Assembly: GCF_900177425.1 (NCBI RefSeq)
Contig: NZ_LT840184.1
Location: forward strand, 3,140,263-3,204,262
Source of the DNA: Paenibacillus uliginis N3/975
Lineage (GTDB): Bacteria > Bacillota > Bacilli > Paenibacillales > Paenibacillaceae
Length of the DNA stretch: 64,000 bases
Direction: 5' to 3'
Shown: in pieces, positions 17,227-26,631 of the stretch
How the letters are laid out: every line of letters begins with the position of its first letter
Numbering within the stretch: position 1 is the stretch's first letter
The notes under the pieces: model-generated
The model's input: the letters and a program-made list of their open reading frames with translations, nothing else
Database searches by the model: none
Told to the model about the DNA's origin: nothing
Translations under genes and position numbers: made by a program

Positions 17227-18711
17227 ATGCGCGTGAGAAAGCTTGCTCCTTACAAACACTACTTATGCGGCTTGTTGACTGCTTGCTTATTATTTTCAAT
17301 GATACCAATATTAAGCAGTTCGGCATATGCTGCAGCTCTGCCCACAGAGATCTCTGCTTCTACTTCCTCGCAGCAGCTAACGGATCAGAAGCTAACTTCA
17401 GCCGCAGAGCTCCTCGAATATGAGGCACAAATGGCATTTATGGCGGCACTGCACGCTTGGCCAGCTTTGGACAAGCTATGGCCAGGCACTCAGTATCAAT
17501 CTCGTCTTATGCTCCTAACGAATGGCGAGCAAACGTACGAGATAACCACGTCAGGCTATAAGCTAGTCGAACCGTCCAATCCGGGATTACCGTTAGAAGT
17601 GTATTTTGACAGCCAGTTTAAATTATTGGATTGGAACGGCAAGCAGGCAGTCGCCATTTTTGTTGATAAAGATAAGCCCCTTCAAGATCGATTCGAGCCT
17701 CATACGAGTACGCCAATAAGCTTTATAATCACTACACATGAAATGTTTCATTTCTACGATCAACCGTCATGGCCAATAGTACAAGATCCGAACAAAAACG
17801 ATTCCCGTTCATCCATTTATCCAGCTGAAGTAAAACCACGAATCCAACGAGCTATGCTTTTCCAGGCCTTGTATCAAGCGTATACGGATCCAGAAGCAAC
17901 CCCCATGCATCTCGGACATGCTGCTTATTGGTATCAACAGTATAAACAAGACAATCCTACTGAATACGAACATAGTCTGTATTTCGATACTATAGAAGGT
18001 ATAGCATCGTATATTGACAAAATGTCAGTTATGTACAGTGCTTTCGAAGGCAGCGCATCAGCCCAGCAAGTACGTGATTACTTCACAAAGCAGTATCAAG
18101 ATATTAATATGAGTGGCCTTATTACCTTCGATCAAGAATCATACCTAATTGGGAGCTGGTCGGCGTTCTTGTTGGATGCATTGAACAAGGATTGGAAGGG
18201 GTTGGTGCCAGAAGGGCATACTCCGATTGAACAACTTCTGGAGGGTGTTACGCCGATACCTCAGCAAGCGGATGACAAGATTACAGCAGAGCGTGCAGCT
18301 ACGATTGCAAAGCTTAATGCGGATCTTGCCATTACGCTTGACCCGCTGAAGAAAGCGCTGGACGACCAAAATATACCGCTATTATTGATTCCACTAGATA
18401 TTAAAAGAGGTGCGTTCAGCACAACAGGATTTATTACATTGAAAGGTTATGAGCCAGGCTATGTCATTATGAATATGTCTACCCAATTCACAACGAGTGC
18501 TGGAAAGTTAGAATTGAAAGAACGCTCGATGTTGATGATGCCTACCTATATTGAGACCAAAGAAGGAGATTATTTTATTACACCGCTGCAAGCAGACGAG
18601 TATGTAAGAACAGATGGCACGCTTACGTTCGATAAGAACGGGTTGAAGGGTACGGTCTATGTTAAGCCATTTAAGTATAATGGGCGTGAAGCTTATATGG
18701 TGGCACCGTAG
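17227..18711 (+). CDS. Secreted HExxH protein, putative zinc metallopeptidase
   Basis: The ATG at 17227 with GGGAGG 7 bases upstream is preferred over earlier in-frame starts because it begins directly with a signal peptide (MRVRKLAPYKHYLCGLLTAC... SSSAYAA). The mature protein of about 460 residues contains THEMFHFYD, an HExxH zinc site at about residue 178, and downstream TIEGIASYID, whose glutamate could be the third zinc ligand as in gluzincins. The last 130 residues are beta-rich (TTGFITLKGYEPGYVIMNMS). Family is not recognised by name. It is a single unit with its own terminator. Activity is inferred from the motif only. Confidence 0.65.
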   Translation: MRVRKLAPYKHYLCGLLTACLLFSMIPILSSSAYAAALPTEISASTSSQQLTDQKLTSAAELLEYEAQMAFMAALHAWPALDKLWPGTQYQSRLMLLTNGEQTYEITTSGYKLVEPSNPGLPLEVYFDSQFKLLDWNGKQAVAIFVDKDKPLQDRFEPHTSTPISFIITTHEMFHFYDQPSWPIVQDPNKNDSRSSIYPAEVKPRIQRAMLFQALYQAYTDPEATPMHLGHAAYWYQQYKQDNPTEYEHSLYFDTIEGIASYIDKMSVMYSAFEGSASAQQVRDYFTKQYQDINMSGLITFDQESYLIGSWSAFLLDALNKDWKGLVPEGHTPIEQLLEGVTPIPQQADDKITAERAATIAKLNADLAITLDPLKKALDDQNIPLLLIPLDIKRGAFSTTGFITLKGYEPGYVIMNMSTQFTTSAGKLELKERSMLMMPTYIETKEGDYFITPLQADEYVRTDGTLTFDKNGLKGTVYVKPFKYNGREAYMVAP

Positions 18712-18764
18712 TACGGTCATCGTGGGCTATCTTCAAGTGAAGAATGGCTTTGCCATTCTATTAG

Positions 18765-18797
18765 AACAGAGAGCCGAATGTATTCGACTCTCTGTTT
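18765..18797 (+). terminator. Rho-independent terminator
   Basis: The stem AACAGAGAG / CTCTCTGTT encloses CCGAATGTATTCGA and is followed by TTTC. It closes the HExxH gene. Confidence 0.75.
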
Positions 18798-18981
18798 CAT
18801 ATGTTGTATCTGCTCTGTCTCTTGCCACCAGGAAAGCTTAAAAAGCAGCTCTAGTGTAGTAAAGTTTTCTTATAGTCATAATTTCCTCCTTCCTACCAAT
18901 CGAATAAATGGTAAAGTCTTTCATACGGCTCAAGGAGGAATTAACATGTTATGGGGGCAGGATTGAACAAATAATGTCTAA

Positions 18982-19123
18982 TGACACAAAGTTACCTACA
19001 TATTTAAAGTAAAGAAAGCCTGATGAATCAGGCTTTTTGTTATTTATGTAGGAGAAATTGTGTCATGAAAAAATGCACAAGTGTGCCTATATTGTAGGAT
19101 AATGACACAAAAATGCCTACATT
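18982..19123 (+). repeat. Type B modular repeat, copy B2
   Basis: Modules TGACACAAAGTTACCTACAT (18982), inverted TATGTAGGAGAAATTGTGTC (19044), TGCACAAGTGTGCCTATATT (19074) and TGACACAAAAATGCCTACAT (19103), with hairpin AAAGCCTGATGAATCAGGCT between the first two. The constant part GACACAA matches B1, while the far end is CCTACAT here and CCCCAT or CCCAT in most B1 modules. Confidence 0.8.
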
Positions 19124-19229
19124 CTGGCGGGACTAACAGTACGTATGTTGAACCAGTGCGCCCGGGTACAACCTATTCAAATTAAAACAAGCCAAAATGA
19201 AACGTTAGCGCTCGAGAATGGCTCCGCCG

Positions 19230-19252
19230 TCATTAAGCTAACGGGCAGTTTA
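19230..19252 (+). repeat. Cassette-boundary core (site S15)
   Basis: CATTAAGCTAACGGGCAGTT then TAG. Confidence 0.75.
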
Positions 19253-19404
19253 GTGCAACCAATATGGGGGTATTTTGTTCCAGGTCTATTCAACCCCGAA
19301 CTACCAAGTTCAGAAATAGTTATATAGTGGTTTGAAGTAATGGCCCAAATGAAACTAGTTTCATTTGGGCTGCCAAATAACTTTGATTAGAAAGGATGAA
19401 CATC

Positions 19405-20112
19405 ATGTCAGAAGAGCTAATAGTAGATGAGTCTCGATTTGCACAACTCATATCTATAGAACCGTAATATGACAGTTTGAGGATAACCAATCCATCAGAA
19501 ATGCAAGTAGATGGCGACGCTTTGATTGAGCATCTGAAACGGATGAACGGCATTGATCTTTATGTAGAGCGAAAAGAGGATTTAACTGCTATTGCTGGGT
19601 TCAAGTATCTTAAAACAATAGACATCTATCGCTCGATGGAGCCTGATTTAGAGGAATGGAAAGACGTTCATTTTGAAAATTTGTCATTTAAGAAATGCAA
19701 ATTTAAAGAATTAGGAAATACAGCAGCAATATCCGGTTTAACTACTATAGATGTATTAGGTTGTCGTAGTCTAGAACGTTTTACAGGGAATAACCGGAGG
19801 ATTAAAAGGCTGGTTGTAGATGACTGCAAAAAGCTGGATTTACGTACATTAAAGACTTTTGAGGGAATAGAGACCTTAATAGTAAACAGCTGCCCGATTG
19901 AAATGAATCTAACAGAGAGCGGCGGGCTAAAGAATGTTAAGCACATTGATTTTATTTTATGCGAAGTGCAGGTTGATCTAATTCATCTAAAGGAGTACTT
20001 TCCTAATTTAGAATCACTGCATATCTCACAGATGAAAAAAGAGTATGGAATGCAATTGAAGGAACTAAATCCTAATGTGGAGATTTCAAGTAGATCTTTT
20101 AGGTTTGTGTAG
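19405..20112 (+). pseudogene. Leucine-rich-repeat-like protein with an early stop
   Basis: ATG at 19405 follows AAAGGATG and reads MSEELIVDESRFAQLISIEP, then TAA at codon 21 (19465-19467). The same frame then continues without interruption for 215 codons. The body has irregular LRR-like strands (LTTIDVLGCRSLERF, IETLIVNSCPIEMNL, NVKHIDFILCEVQVDL). Domain order resembles the LRR-like proteins of the immunity cluster at 25329 and 30250 but the sequence is distant. A shorter protein from 19477 lacks good translation signals. Confidence 0.65.
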
Positions 20113-20185
20113 CAAAATGGACGGAGATTGGAAAAGGTCCCCGTCCATTTTTTCTCTACAGAGTCGCTTTATAAACTAGGATACA

Positions 20186-20324
20186 TGTCGGAGGACAAGA
20201 ACATAAATGCATAAGAAGTCGCCAAATGGGCGGCTTTTTTGATATAACGATGTAAGTTTTTGTCCTTCGCTCTGGACAAGAACTTACATCGTTAGCCGAA
20301 ATGGACAAGAACCTGTAACATCCC
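20186..20324 (+). repeat. Type A modular repeat, copy A4
   Basis: TGTCGGAGGACAAGAACATA, hairpin AAGTCGCC...GGCGGCTTTTTT, and inverted arms CGATGTAAGTTTTTGTCC / GGACAAGAACTTACATCG with one G-U pair. The outer arm bases differ from A1 (CGATGTA instead of TCGGTAC) yet still pair. Confidence 0.8.
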
Positions 20325-20613
20325 AAGTATAATCCATCAATAACAGGGGAACATACAGTTGTTAAAGAAATTAATCGAAGGGGAATATTCTTGAGAAAGT
20401 TGTTAATTCCTAATACGGACAATATAAGACCATAACAACCCCAAAAATGTGAGCAGTATATGGGGACTTTGGGATTGATATAAACAGTTTTGTCCAAAAG
20501 TCGTTTGCGTAAAAAAATAATTACATAAGAGAAAATTAGGGGCAATTGTTCAATAACAAGTTGCTAAAATAACAATTAAAACATGTAAGTCTTAAAAGGA
20601 GGGGAGAATTCGT

Positions 20614-20778
20614 ATGAGTGAAAACCAACAATCAGAATATAGTCAAACTCAGGCTCCTGAAGTCGGGGAGCAAACCATTTCGGAATTTGAACAACCACCG
20701 ACTCATCCTGACAGAAACAGCACTCTAGTAAAGTCGGAAGAGATTCGCTATCCCAATGCAGATCAGTTGTATAAATAG
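20614..20778 (+). CDS. Small hydrophilic protein, 54 residues
   Basis: ATG with AAGGAGGGG 10 bases upstream. The product starts MSENQQSEYSQTQAPEVGEQ and ends EIRYPNADQLYK. It is acidic, rich in Q, E, S and P, and predicted disordered, with no membrane segment. No family recognised. The strong ribosome site argues for a real gene. Confidence 0.5.
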   Translation: MSENQQSEYSQTQAPEVGEQTISEFEQPPTHPDRNSTLVKSEEIRYPNADQLYK

Positions 20779-20876
20779 AATAAAAGGTTTCAGAAAGATA
20801 CGTTAGATATATATTTAAACCTTAATCTTCGGTGGAGAGTGTAAAATATTTTGTGTAAATAGTTAAACATAACAAA

Positions 20877-20938
20877 AGGAAGACCCTTTCTTGTAGAATT
20901 AAGTCACCTCAACACAATTCACAGAAAGAGGTCTTCCT
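20877..20938 (+). repeat. Imperfect inverted repeat, possible IS end
   Basis: Arms AGGAAGACCCTTTCT and AGAAAGAGGTCTTCCT enclose about 31 bases. The layout looks like the terminal region of a lost insertion sequence; no transposase remains. Confidence 0.45.
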
Positions 20939-21017
20939 GGAGATAATTCGCCCCGCGATAACCGAGGATTGGCTTGTTTAGCTGAGTATAATAAATTGCC
21001 ACAGCACTTGACACACA

Positions 21018-21076
21018 TGTCGGGTGACAAAAACATAGTAACATTAGAAGCCGCTAATTATACGGCTTTTTATTTT
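21018..21076 (+). repeat. Type A modular repeat, copy A5, left part
   Basis: TGTCGGGTGACAAAAACATA with hairpin AAGCCGCTAATTATACGGCT. It is interrupted at 21076 by the IS1595 element and resumes at 23209 with the inverted pair TGATATCAAGTTCTTGTCA / complement (23210-23255) and a fourth module GACAAGAACTTTGTTACATT. Confidence 0.85.
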
Positions 21077-21093
21077 GGCTCTGTTAGTGATAT

Positions 21094-22038
21094 GTGTTGA
21101 TAACTACCCTTACACCATTATTTGAATCAAAATCCATATTTCATGAAGTAAATGAACGGAAAGCTAATAAAGGATTTCGCTGCATTTACTGTGGAATGGA
21201 TGAAGTTGTTCACTTTGGTAAAACTACACAGGATCGTCAACGTTATAAATGCAAATGCTGTGATAAAACATTTACGGAAACTGCTGATACGCCTCTCTAT
21301 CATTGTCGAAAATCTGAAAAATGGATTGACTTTTTATCATGCTTGATTGATGGTATGAGCTTGCGTGATAGTGCCAAAGAAATTAGCGTTCATTACGTCA
21401 CTCTATTCTACTGGAGACATAAAATCCTAACAGCCCTTGCACAGATCAATGCAGAGGAACTAAATGGAATCGTAGAAGTTGACGAAACCTATTTTTTAGA
21501 ATCACAAAAAGGGGCAATCCCAACACACCGATCTTCTCGAAAACGTGGTGGAAGTGCTAAAAAACGAGGTCTTTCCACTGAACAAATCTGTGTCCTGATT
21601 GCTCGTGATCGAGAGAAAAATACATTCTATAAAGTCATTGGACGTGGAAAGCCTACAAAAGATAGCTTAGAACTCCATTTAGGTAATCGACTAGGAACAG
21701 ATATTGTTCTTTGTTCCGATGCTCTTAGAGGTTATAAACTACTTGCAAAGAATCATCATATTCAACAGTATGTGAAAACTGGAGAAAAACGTGTCAAAGG
21801 AATCTACCATATCCAAAATATCAATAGCTATCACTCTCGCTTGAAACGATGGCTCAATCGCTTCTATGGTATTTCTACGAAATACCTAGAAGGTTATATT
21901 GCATTGTTCAACTATCTTGATCAGCTAAGATTTGATGATAGTGAACGCTCTATTAAGGAGCTTGCAGTGGATGTGCTAATGAATAAAGTCTCTGATACCA
22001 ATAATGATATTCGTTTAAGACAAGTTGAGTACGTTTAA
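21094..22038 (+). CDS. IS1595-family (ISXO2-like) transposase
   Basis: Encodes about 314 residues and looks intact. An N-terminal zinc ribbon (CIYCGMDEVVHF ... YKCKCC, residues about 31-54) is followed by a helix-turn-helix and the ISXO2 catalytic domain: VDETYFLES (first D), VLCSDALRGY (second D) and INSYHSRLKRWLNRFYG. The start is uncertain: GTG 21094 or TTG 21097 lie inside the terminal repeat and no ATG occurs before residue 35. Confidence 0.9.
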   Translation: MLITTLTPLFESKSIFHEVNERKANKGFRCIYCGMDEVVHFGKTTQDRQRYKCKCCDKTFTETADTPLYHCRKSEKWIDFLSCLIDGMSLRDSAKEISVHYVTLFYWRHKILTALAQINAEELNGIVEVDETYFLESQKGAIPTHRSSRKRGGSAKKRGLSTEQICVLIARDREKNTFYKVIGRGKPTKDSLELHLGNRLGTDIVLCSDALRGYKLLAKNHHIQQYVKTGEKRVKGIYHIQNINSYHSRLKRWLNRFYGISTKYLEGYIALFNYLDQLRFDDSERSIKELAVDVLMNKVSDTNNDIRLRQVEYV

Positions 22039-22200
22039 TAGCTATTTAACGTCATAGATGACTAATAAAGAATGTTATGAAATGATTGTTTAAGTGACTA
22101 TAATAATAATGGAAGACAAGTTCCGATAAATTCCGTATAAAAAATATCGAGTGAGTAATAAATTTTAACGATAATATGTATTTGTAAAGGAGGGAAATGA

Positions 22201-23079
22201 ATGTTACAAGAATTCAATAATTTAATGGATTACATCGAAACACATTTAACGGAAGAAATCTCTGGAAAAGATATATCAAAAATTGTAGGACTATCTGATT
22301 ATCATTTTAAAAGAATGTTTTCGTATATGGCTGGAATGTCATTGAATGAGTATATCAAAAATAGGAGATTATCAGTTGCGAATGTTGAATTAATAAACGG
22401 AGCAAAAGTGACAGATATTGCCTATAAATATGGCTATCAATCTATAGAAGGATTTTCAAGAGCCTTTCGTGGATGGAGTGGTTTTTTACCTTCAGAAGTA
22501 ACTAAAAACAAAATTCAAAAATCATTTCCCAAATTTTCATTCTTTATAGATATAAGAGGAGGAATATCCATGGAATTCAAAATTGAAAAAAAAGAGAAGT
22601 TTAAAATAGTAGGTGTATCGAAAAGAGTGCCAATTCAATTCGAAGGTGAAAATAATGCTATCTTAGAACTAGCCCAGTCAATTACCGAACAACAAAGAAA
22701 TGAAATGCATCAATTAGCTGATTTATATCCTCATCAAGTCTTGAATGTATCTTATGATTTTGATGATGGTTTCTTGGAAGAAAAAGGCTACTTAACTCAT
22801 ATGATTGGTTTTGCAACTACAAAAGAAAATCCATTCGATGATTTAGAGCAAATTTCTATTGAAGAAAGTTTATGGGCAATTTTCCCTAATCAAGGACCAT
22901 TTCCTGCTACGCTTCAAGAAACTACCGCAAAAATTTATTCTGAATGGTTGCCTTCTTCAGATTATGAAGTAGCAGATATACCTGGAATTTCTTTTACAAA
23001 GCACAATGGTACATCGGAAAATGTATATAGCGAAATTTGGATGCCAGTAAAGAAAAAAGTTAGCGATAAACTTGGATGA
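22201..23079 (+). CDS. AraC-family regulator with GyrI-like effector domain (transposon passenger)
   Basis: Encodes 292 residues with AAAGGAGGGA 7 bases before the ATG. The N-terminal AraC DNA-binding domain (two helix-turn-helices, residues about 5-105, with DIAYKYGYQSIEGFSRAFRG) is followed from about residue 125 by a GyrI/SOUL-like effector domain (MEFKIEKKEKFKIVGVSKRV...). This domain pair often senses small toxic or drug-like compounds, as in Rob and BmrR relatives. It lies between the transposase and the right inverted repeat, so it moves with the element. It could change host expression wherever it lands; its target promoters are not visible. Confidence 0.9.
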   Translation: MLQEFNNLMDYIETHLTEEISGKDISKIVGLSDYHFKRMFSYMAGMSLNEYIKNRRLSVANVELINGAKVTDIAYKYGYQSIEGFSRAFRGWSGFLPSEVTKNKIQKSFPKFSFFIDIRGGISMEFKIEKKEKFKIVGVSKRVPIQFEGENNAILELAQSITEQQRNEMHQLADLYPHQVLNVSYDFDDGFLEEKGYLTHMIGFATTKENPFDDLEQISIEESLWAIFPNQGPFPATLQETTAKIYSEWLPSSDYEVADIPGISFTKHNGTSENVYSEIWMPVKKKVSDKLG

Positions 23080-23542
23080 TTATTATATTTACAGAAGTGT
23101 TATTCCGTTAAATCTTCATTTACCATATTAGACCAGTCAGTAGATATTGACTGGTCTTTTTAAATTTGATGAAAAATCAACACTTATCGCTAACAGAGCC
23201 TTTATTTTTATGATATCAAGTTCTTGTCAAAACACAATGACAAGAACTTGATATCATTCCCGACTGAAGACAAGAACTTTGTTACATTCCCGATATGATC
23301 TCATCGGTAGCAGGCAAGTTGAAAAGATGCCATTTTTGCACGCTCATAGTTCCACAACATCGCTTGTTATGCGAGATCTATTCGTCTCAACCAGCTTAAA
23401 CATGGTTTCTACAAGTAGGGGGGCGATCAGTTTTAGCGACGGGTTACAGACCCAGGGGAACGACCGATCTGCCCCGGCTACTGACAAGTACACCACCAAA
23501 AAAAAAGTGGTCAACCAGTAAAAACTGGCTGACCTCATAATA

Positions 23543-23623
23543 CGACGGGGAACGATAGTTGAATAATGGTATAAAGGCAGCTGGTCAAACAATCAGCTGC
23601 CGTTTTCATTGATGTAACGGGCA
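23543..23623 (+). repeat. Cassette-boundary element (site S16)
   Basis: Left core CGACGGGGAACGATAG, then hairpin AGGCAGCTGG / TCAGCTGCC (23575-23601), then right core TGTAACGGGCA. Same layout as 10741. Confidence 0.75.
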
Positions 23624-23726
23624 TTTTAATTGAAGATTAATTACGGTGAACCATACCATAAGTGACGGCGAAAAATTTTGTTGTGGAAAGTTGGAGAGTG
23701 TTGTAGGGGATGTGGAATAGTTCGAC

Positions 23727-23775
23727 AGAGGGTGTCCCAAAAGTCATAAAATGACGGAGGGACACCCTCTATTAT
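23727..23775 (+). terminator. Terminator-like inverted repeat, possible IS end
   Basis: AGAGGGTGTCCC / GGGACACCCTCT with a 20-base loop, then ATTATTTT. The sequence GAGGGTGTCCCAAAAGTC is like the terminal repeats of IS1182-type elements, so this may be an insertion-sequence scar that now works as a terminator. Confidence 0.5.
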
Positions 23776-23889
23776 TTTAATGAGGGAGCGAAGCGCGCAG
23801 GGAAGGAGCTGGAGATTGTGCTGAACGGACAAGGCTACATCTCTACCCTTGCAAAGGTCATTTCCAAAATTCAGGTGAAAAGTAGGTAG
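23776..23889 (+). pseudogene. C-terminal protein fragment
   Basis: An open frame without start reads NEGAKRAGKELEIVLNGQGY then ISTLAKVISKIQVKSR and stops at 23889. It is 37 residues of unknown origin just before the immunity cluster. It could be the tail of a lost toxin, which is speculation. Confidence 0.35.
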
Positions 23890-24000
23890 ACTCAGGACAA
23901 ACGATTACTATAATGGAAATAAGAGACATATATAGAACCAATCTATAGGATATATACAAGAATCAGGCTGAGTAAGAAAGTGATTAGAGGAGGCCATCTC

Positions 24001-24573
24001 GTGGGAAGATCATTCGCAAATTTGCATATCAAGTCGAAAAACCTTGAGAAGACTGTCGAAGTATTAAGAGAGCTAAGCGAAGGGCATGTCAAAGTATTAG
24101 GCAAGCCAAATAATGAGGCTCAAGAGATCAAAGTTGTCATGTACGTAAGCAAAAGCAACGAGAACTGGATCAGCGTGCTCCACGATTATTTTGTATGGGG
24201 TACGGTGAAGAAGATCGGCAAAACGTTGTCCCGGCTTATCGAGGAGCCAGTGATGACCGCCGGATATATGAATGAGGAAATATTCGAGTTGTCGTTTTTC
24301 GAGAATGGAGACATTCAAGCCGAAAGAATCTTTTGTGAACAGTGGACGAGGGATGAATATGAACAACTCAAAGAAGAGCGTCTTAATGATGACTACCTGC
24401 GGAAAGCGTTGGATATCCGTAATGAGGATTTTGACGACTTCATTAGCATTACGAGTCCGGAACAAGCCGTAGATAAGCTGTCAGAACTCGTAAGAATGTC
24501 TTTATGGAGTGATTCGGAGTGGATATCGCACGAAGAAACTCTCAGAAAAGGATTTGGGAAATATGAATTTTGA
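24001..24573 (+). CDS. Unknown protein, immunity-like
   Basis: GTG at 24001 with GAGGAGG 7 bases upstream gives 190 residues (an earlier in-frame GTG at 23980 would run through the ribosome site). It begins MGRSFANLHIKSKNLEKTVE and has a beta-alpha N-terminal half, then an acidic helical end. No family recognised. First of a run of same-strand genes that are mostly SUKH, Imm or LRR proteins, so an immunity role is likely by context only. Confidence 0.6.
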   Translation: MGRSFANLHIKSKNLEKTVEVLRELSEGHVKVLGKPNNEAQEIKVVMYVSKSNENWISVLHDYFVWGTVKKIGKTLSRLIEEPVMTAGYMNEEIFELSFFENGDIQAERIFCEQWTRDEYEQLKEERLNDDYLRKALDIRNEDFDDFISITSPEQAVDKLSELVRMSLWSDSEWISHEETLRKGFGKYEF

Positions 24574-24644
24574 AAATACATGAGCTGTATAGGCACGCTT
24601 CCTTGCTTTAGATAGAGATGATGAAGAGTGGTGGTGAACCATGA

Positions 24645-25316
24645 ATGGCTAAGGACGTCTGGGATAACATTTTAAAACATGGCGGTGAGAGAAAAGAAAT
24701 GGACAAATTAAAGAACAGCGGATTTTATAAACTTAAATTTTTCATAAGGCCGGAAGAGTTTAAAAACGTTTTGAAGCTCTTTGAACATAAGCAAGCGCAA
24801 TTTCATCTTACCAATTATGCCCAGACAAAGCATGATCAGAATCAGGTGTATGAGGCGTATCAGGCATTTTATCAGTATTTTGCGGCAGAGGAAAAAAGGA
24901 ATGATTGTCACCCCTTCTTTGTTTATTCCATTTCTGTTGCGTCTGATAATGAAAGCTCCGGATTTTTTGCGAGAAATGAAGGTGTCCATTTTCCATATTG
25001 CGGACAATGGGCAGAGGATGAACTGCCGTGTATCTTGCTTTCATTTCCTAAAGGCTTTCAAATTAATTTGGAAGATGAAAAAGGGAAGTATTATATCTAT
25101 GAGGATATCCGGGACCATAAGCTGTTAACATATACGTTTTTCAATGAAATAACGGGCTCTATTAAAAAAATGACAAAGCCGCTTCGCTTCTCGGCGCATG
25201 ACGCAGATGCTATGAAGGAGCAAAAGCCCTCTGTGCGTATAAGCCATGATGCGATTCACGACTTGAGCAAATCGTGGATTTTCAGTAAATATGGACTTGT
25301 GATCAATGGCAAATAG
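24645..25316 (+). CDS. Unknown protein, immunity-like
   Basis: Encodes 223 residues beginning MAKDVWDNILKHGGERKEMD; the ribosome site is weak (GAGTGGTGGTG). Soluble, aromatic-rich, with charged helices early and a beta-rich middle. No motif recognised. It ends 12 bases before the LRR-like gene, and the two are probably one transcript. Confidence 0.6.
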   Translation: MAKDVWDNILKHGGERKEMDKLKNSGFYKLKFFIRPEEFKNVLKLFEHKQAQFHLTNYAQTKHDQNQVYEAYQAFYQYFAAEEKRNDCHPFFVYSISVASDNESSGFFARNEGVHFPYCGQWAEDELPCILLSFPKGFQINLEDEKGKYYIYEDIRDHKLLTYTFFNEITGSIKKMTKPLRFSAHDADAMKEQKPSVRISHDAIHDLSKSWIFSKYGLVINGK

Positions 25317-25328
25317 GAGGGTTTACGA

Positions 25329-26339
25329 ATGCGCAAAATATGGAAAAGAAGGATTCTGATCAATAATCCTGTTGCGCTGGACCGGGTTCAGATCGAGCAG
25401 GACTTGCGCGGCGGCAACCAAGTAATTGTCCAGTTCTCTCACCCGGAGTTTTATGGCTCCATATTGGAAGAAGTGGATGAGCTTTGCGCGCGCTGGGATG
25501 AGGATTTCGGAGTACGTTTCTACGCCCACTATTCCCTGTCTTTTGATTGTCATACTCTCTTGCGGATTCCCCATGTCAAAATGCTGCAGCTCAATAGTCT
25601 CGTCCAGGCACATAACACCGAAGCATTAGCCAAGATGGATAACCTGTACAGTTTGAGCTTAGGCATATACGAGCTGGAGAATTCGGAAATTCTGGGGATT
25701 GATACGTTGCGGTCTCTAAAAATTTTAAACGTTATCTCGGATAAAAAGATCCTCAACCTGCAATATTTTAAAGAGTTCTCTTATCTGGAAGAGTTGCATG
25801 TAGGGGGCAAGGTTAAAAACCTTGATGCTATAGGTTATCTGGAGGACTTGAATTATCTCGCGCTGCATTCGATCAGCAAACTGCCGTTACATTTTATTAA
25901 CCGGCTGAGGAAGCTGAAGAACCTTCGCATTTTGCTTGGAGGCCGAGAGCATATTAAGGAAATTGAAGAGAATGAAATCGAGGACCTGGAGATCAGTAGA
26001 GTCCGCGGCTTTCATGACCTGACCAATATTAAGGCCTTCCAAGCGCTGAAGAGACTTGTTATTGAGGATCAAATCCAGCTGCAAGAAATCAGCTTTGACC
26101 AGGAAATGAAGGCACTGGAGGAGCTATATATCAGGAATTGTAAAGGCTTGACTCGTTTGATGGGAATGGAGCAACTGCCTTTGCTGCACAAGCTTCGCAT
26201 TTTCAAAACGGCAATCGATTTTGATTCCTTTATCAATCAGAAACTTCCAAGTTCTTTATCTTCAGTGGAGTTTGCAACTTTCAAAAGTAAAGCAGACCAG
26301 GAAATACAACAATCTTTATTAAAATTGGGTTTTCAATAA
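25329..26339 (+). CDS. LRR-like immunity-type protein, intact copy
   Basis: Encodes 336 residues with AGGAGGG 8 bases upstream. An N-terminal alpha/beta part (about 1-95) precedes irregular leucine-rich repeats, visible as LYSLSLGIYELENSEILGID, NLDAIGYLEDLNYLALHS, LKNLRILLGGREHIKEIE and LHKLRIFKTAIDFDSF. The same protein is present as a frameshifted copy at 30250 and a deleted copy at 29176. Proteins of this kind sit beside RHS/polymorphic toxins in Paenibacillaceae. The exact function is unproven. Confidence 0.75.
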   Translation: MRKIWKRRILINNPVALDRVQIEQDLRGGNQVIVQFSHPEFYGSILEEVDELCARWDEDFGVRFYAHYSLSFDCHTLLRIPHVKMLQLNSLVQAHNTEALAKMDNLYSLSLGIYELENSEILGIDTLRSLKILNVISDKKILNLQYFKEFSYLEELHVGGKVKNLDAIGYLEDLNYLALHSISKLPLHFINRLRKLKNLRILLGGREHIKEIEENEIEDLEISRVRGFHDLTNIKAFQALKRLVIEDQIQLQEISFDQEMKALEELYIRNCKGLTRLMGMEQLPLLHKLRIFKTAIDFDSFINQKLPSSLSSVEFATFKSKADQEIQQSLLKLGFQ

Positions 26340-26631
26340 AAGGGAGTAGTCTTGGCGACCACTTCGTTTCTCCAGAATCCCTCTACCCCTCCGCCTCGTC
26401 TGCCTGTGAAGTCAACCCTAATTTTAAGTTTGAACCACTAATAGTTACATAAAAATGTACGATGGTGAATAAAGCTTTTTGTTACATTTATAAATAGTTA
26501 ATCACACAACCAGGCCGCCGATTACGTTGCGAAATTTGATTAGCCGTCAATAAAATCGGACTATCGTGCGGCAGAAGACCTGTTGACTTGAACTTATGTA
26601 TAATTAAGGAAAATGGAGGAATACCGAAATA
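26340..26631. other. Non-coding spacer
   Basis: No gene or clear hairpin seen. The last 40 bases are AT-rich (TTGAAC...TATAAT near 26588-26601 may be weak promoter boxes). Confidence 0.3.

Larger units (their letters stand above)
21077..23200 (+). mobile_element. IS1595-family transposon with passenger gene
   Basis: The left end GGCTCTGTTAGTGATATGTG and right end, which reads in reverse GGCTCTGTTAGCGATAAGTG, are near-perfect inverted repeats of about 25 bases. An 8-base target duplication TTTATTTT sits at 21069-21076 and 23201-23208, the size made by IS1595-family elements. The 2124-base element carries a complete transposase and an AraC-type regulator gene. It landed inside type A repeat A5. 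Confidence 0.93.
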
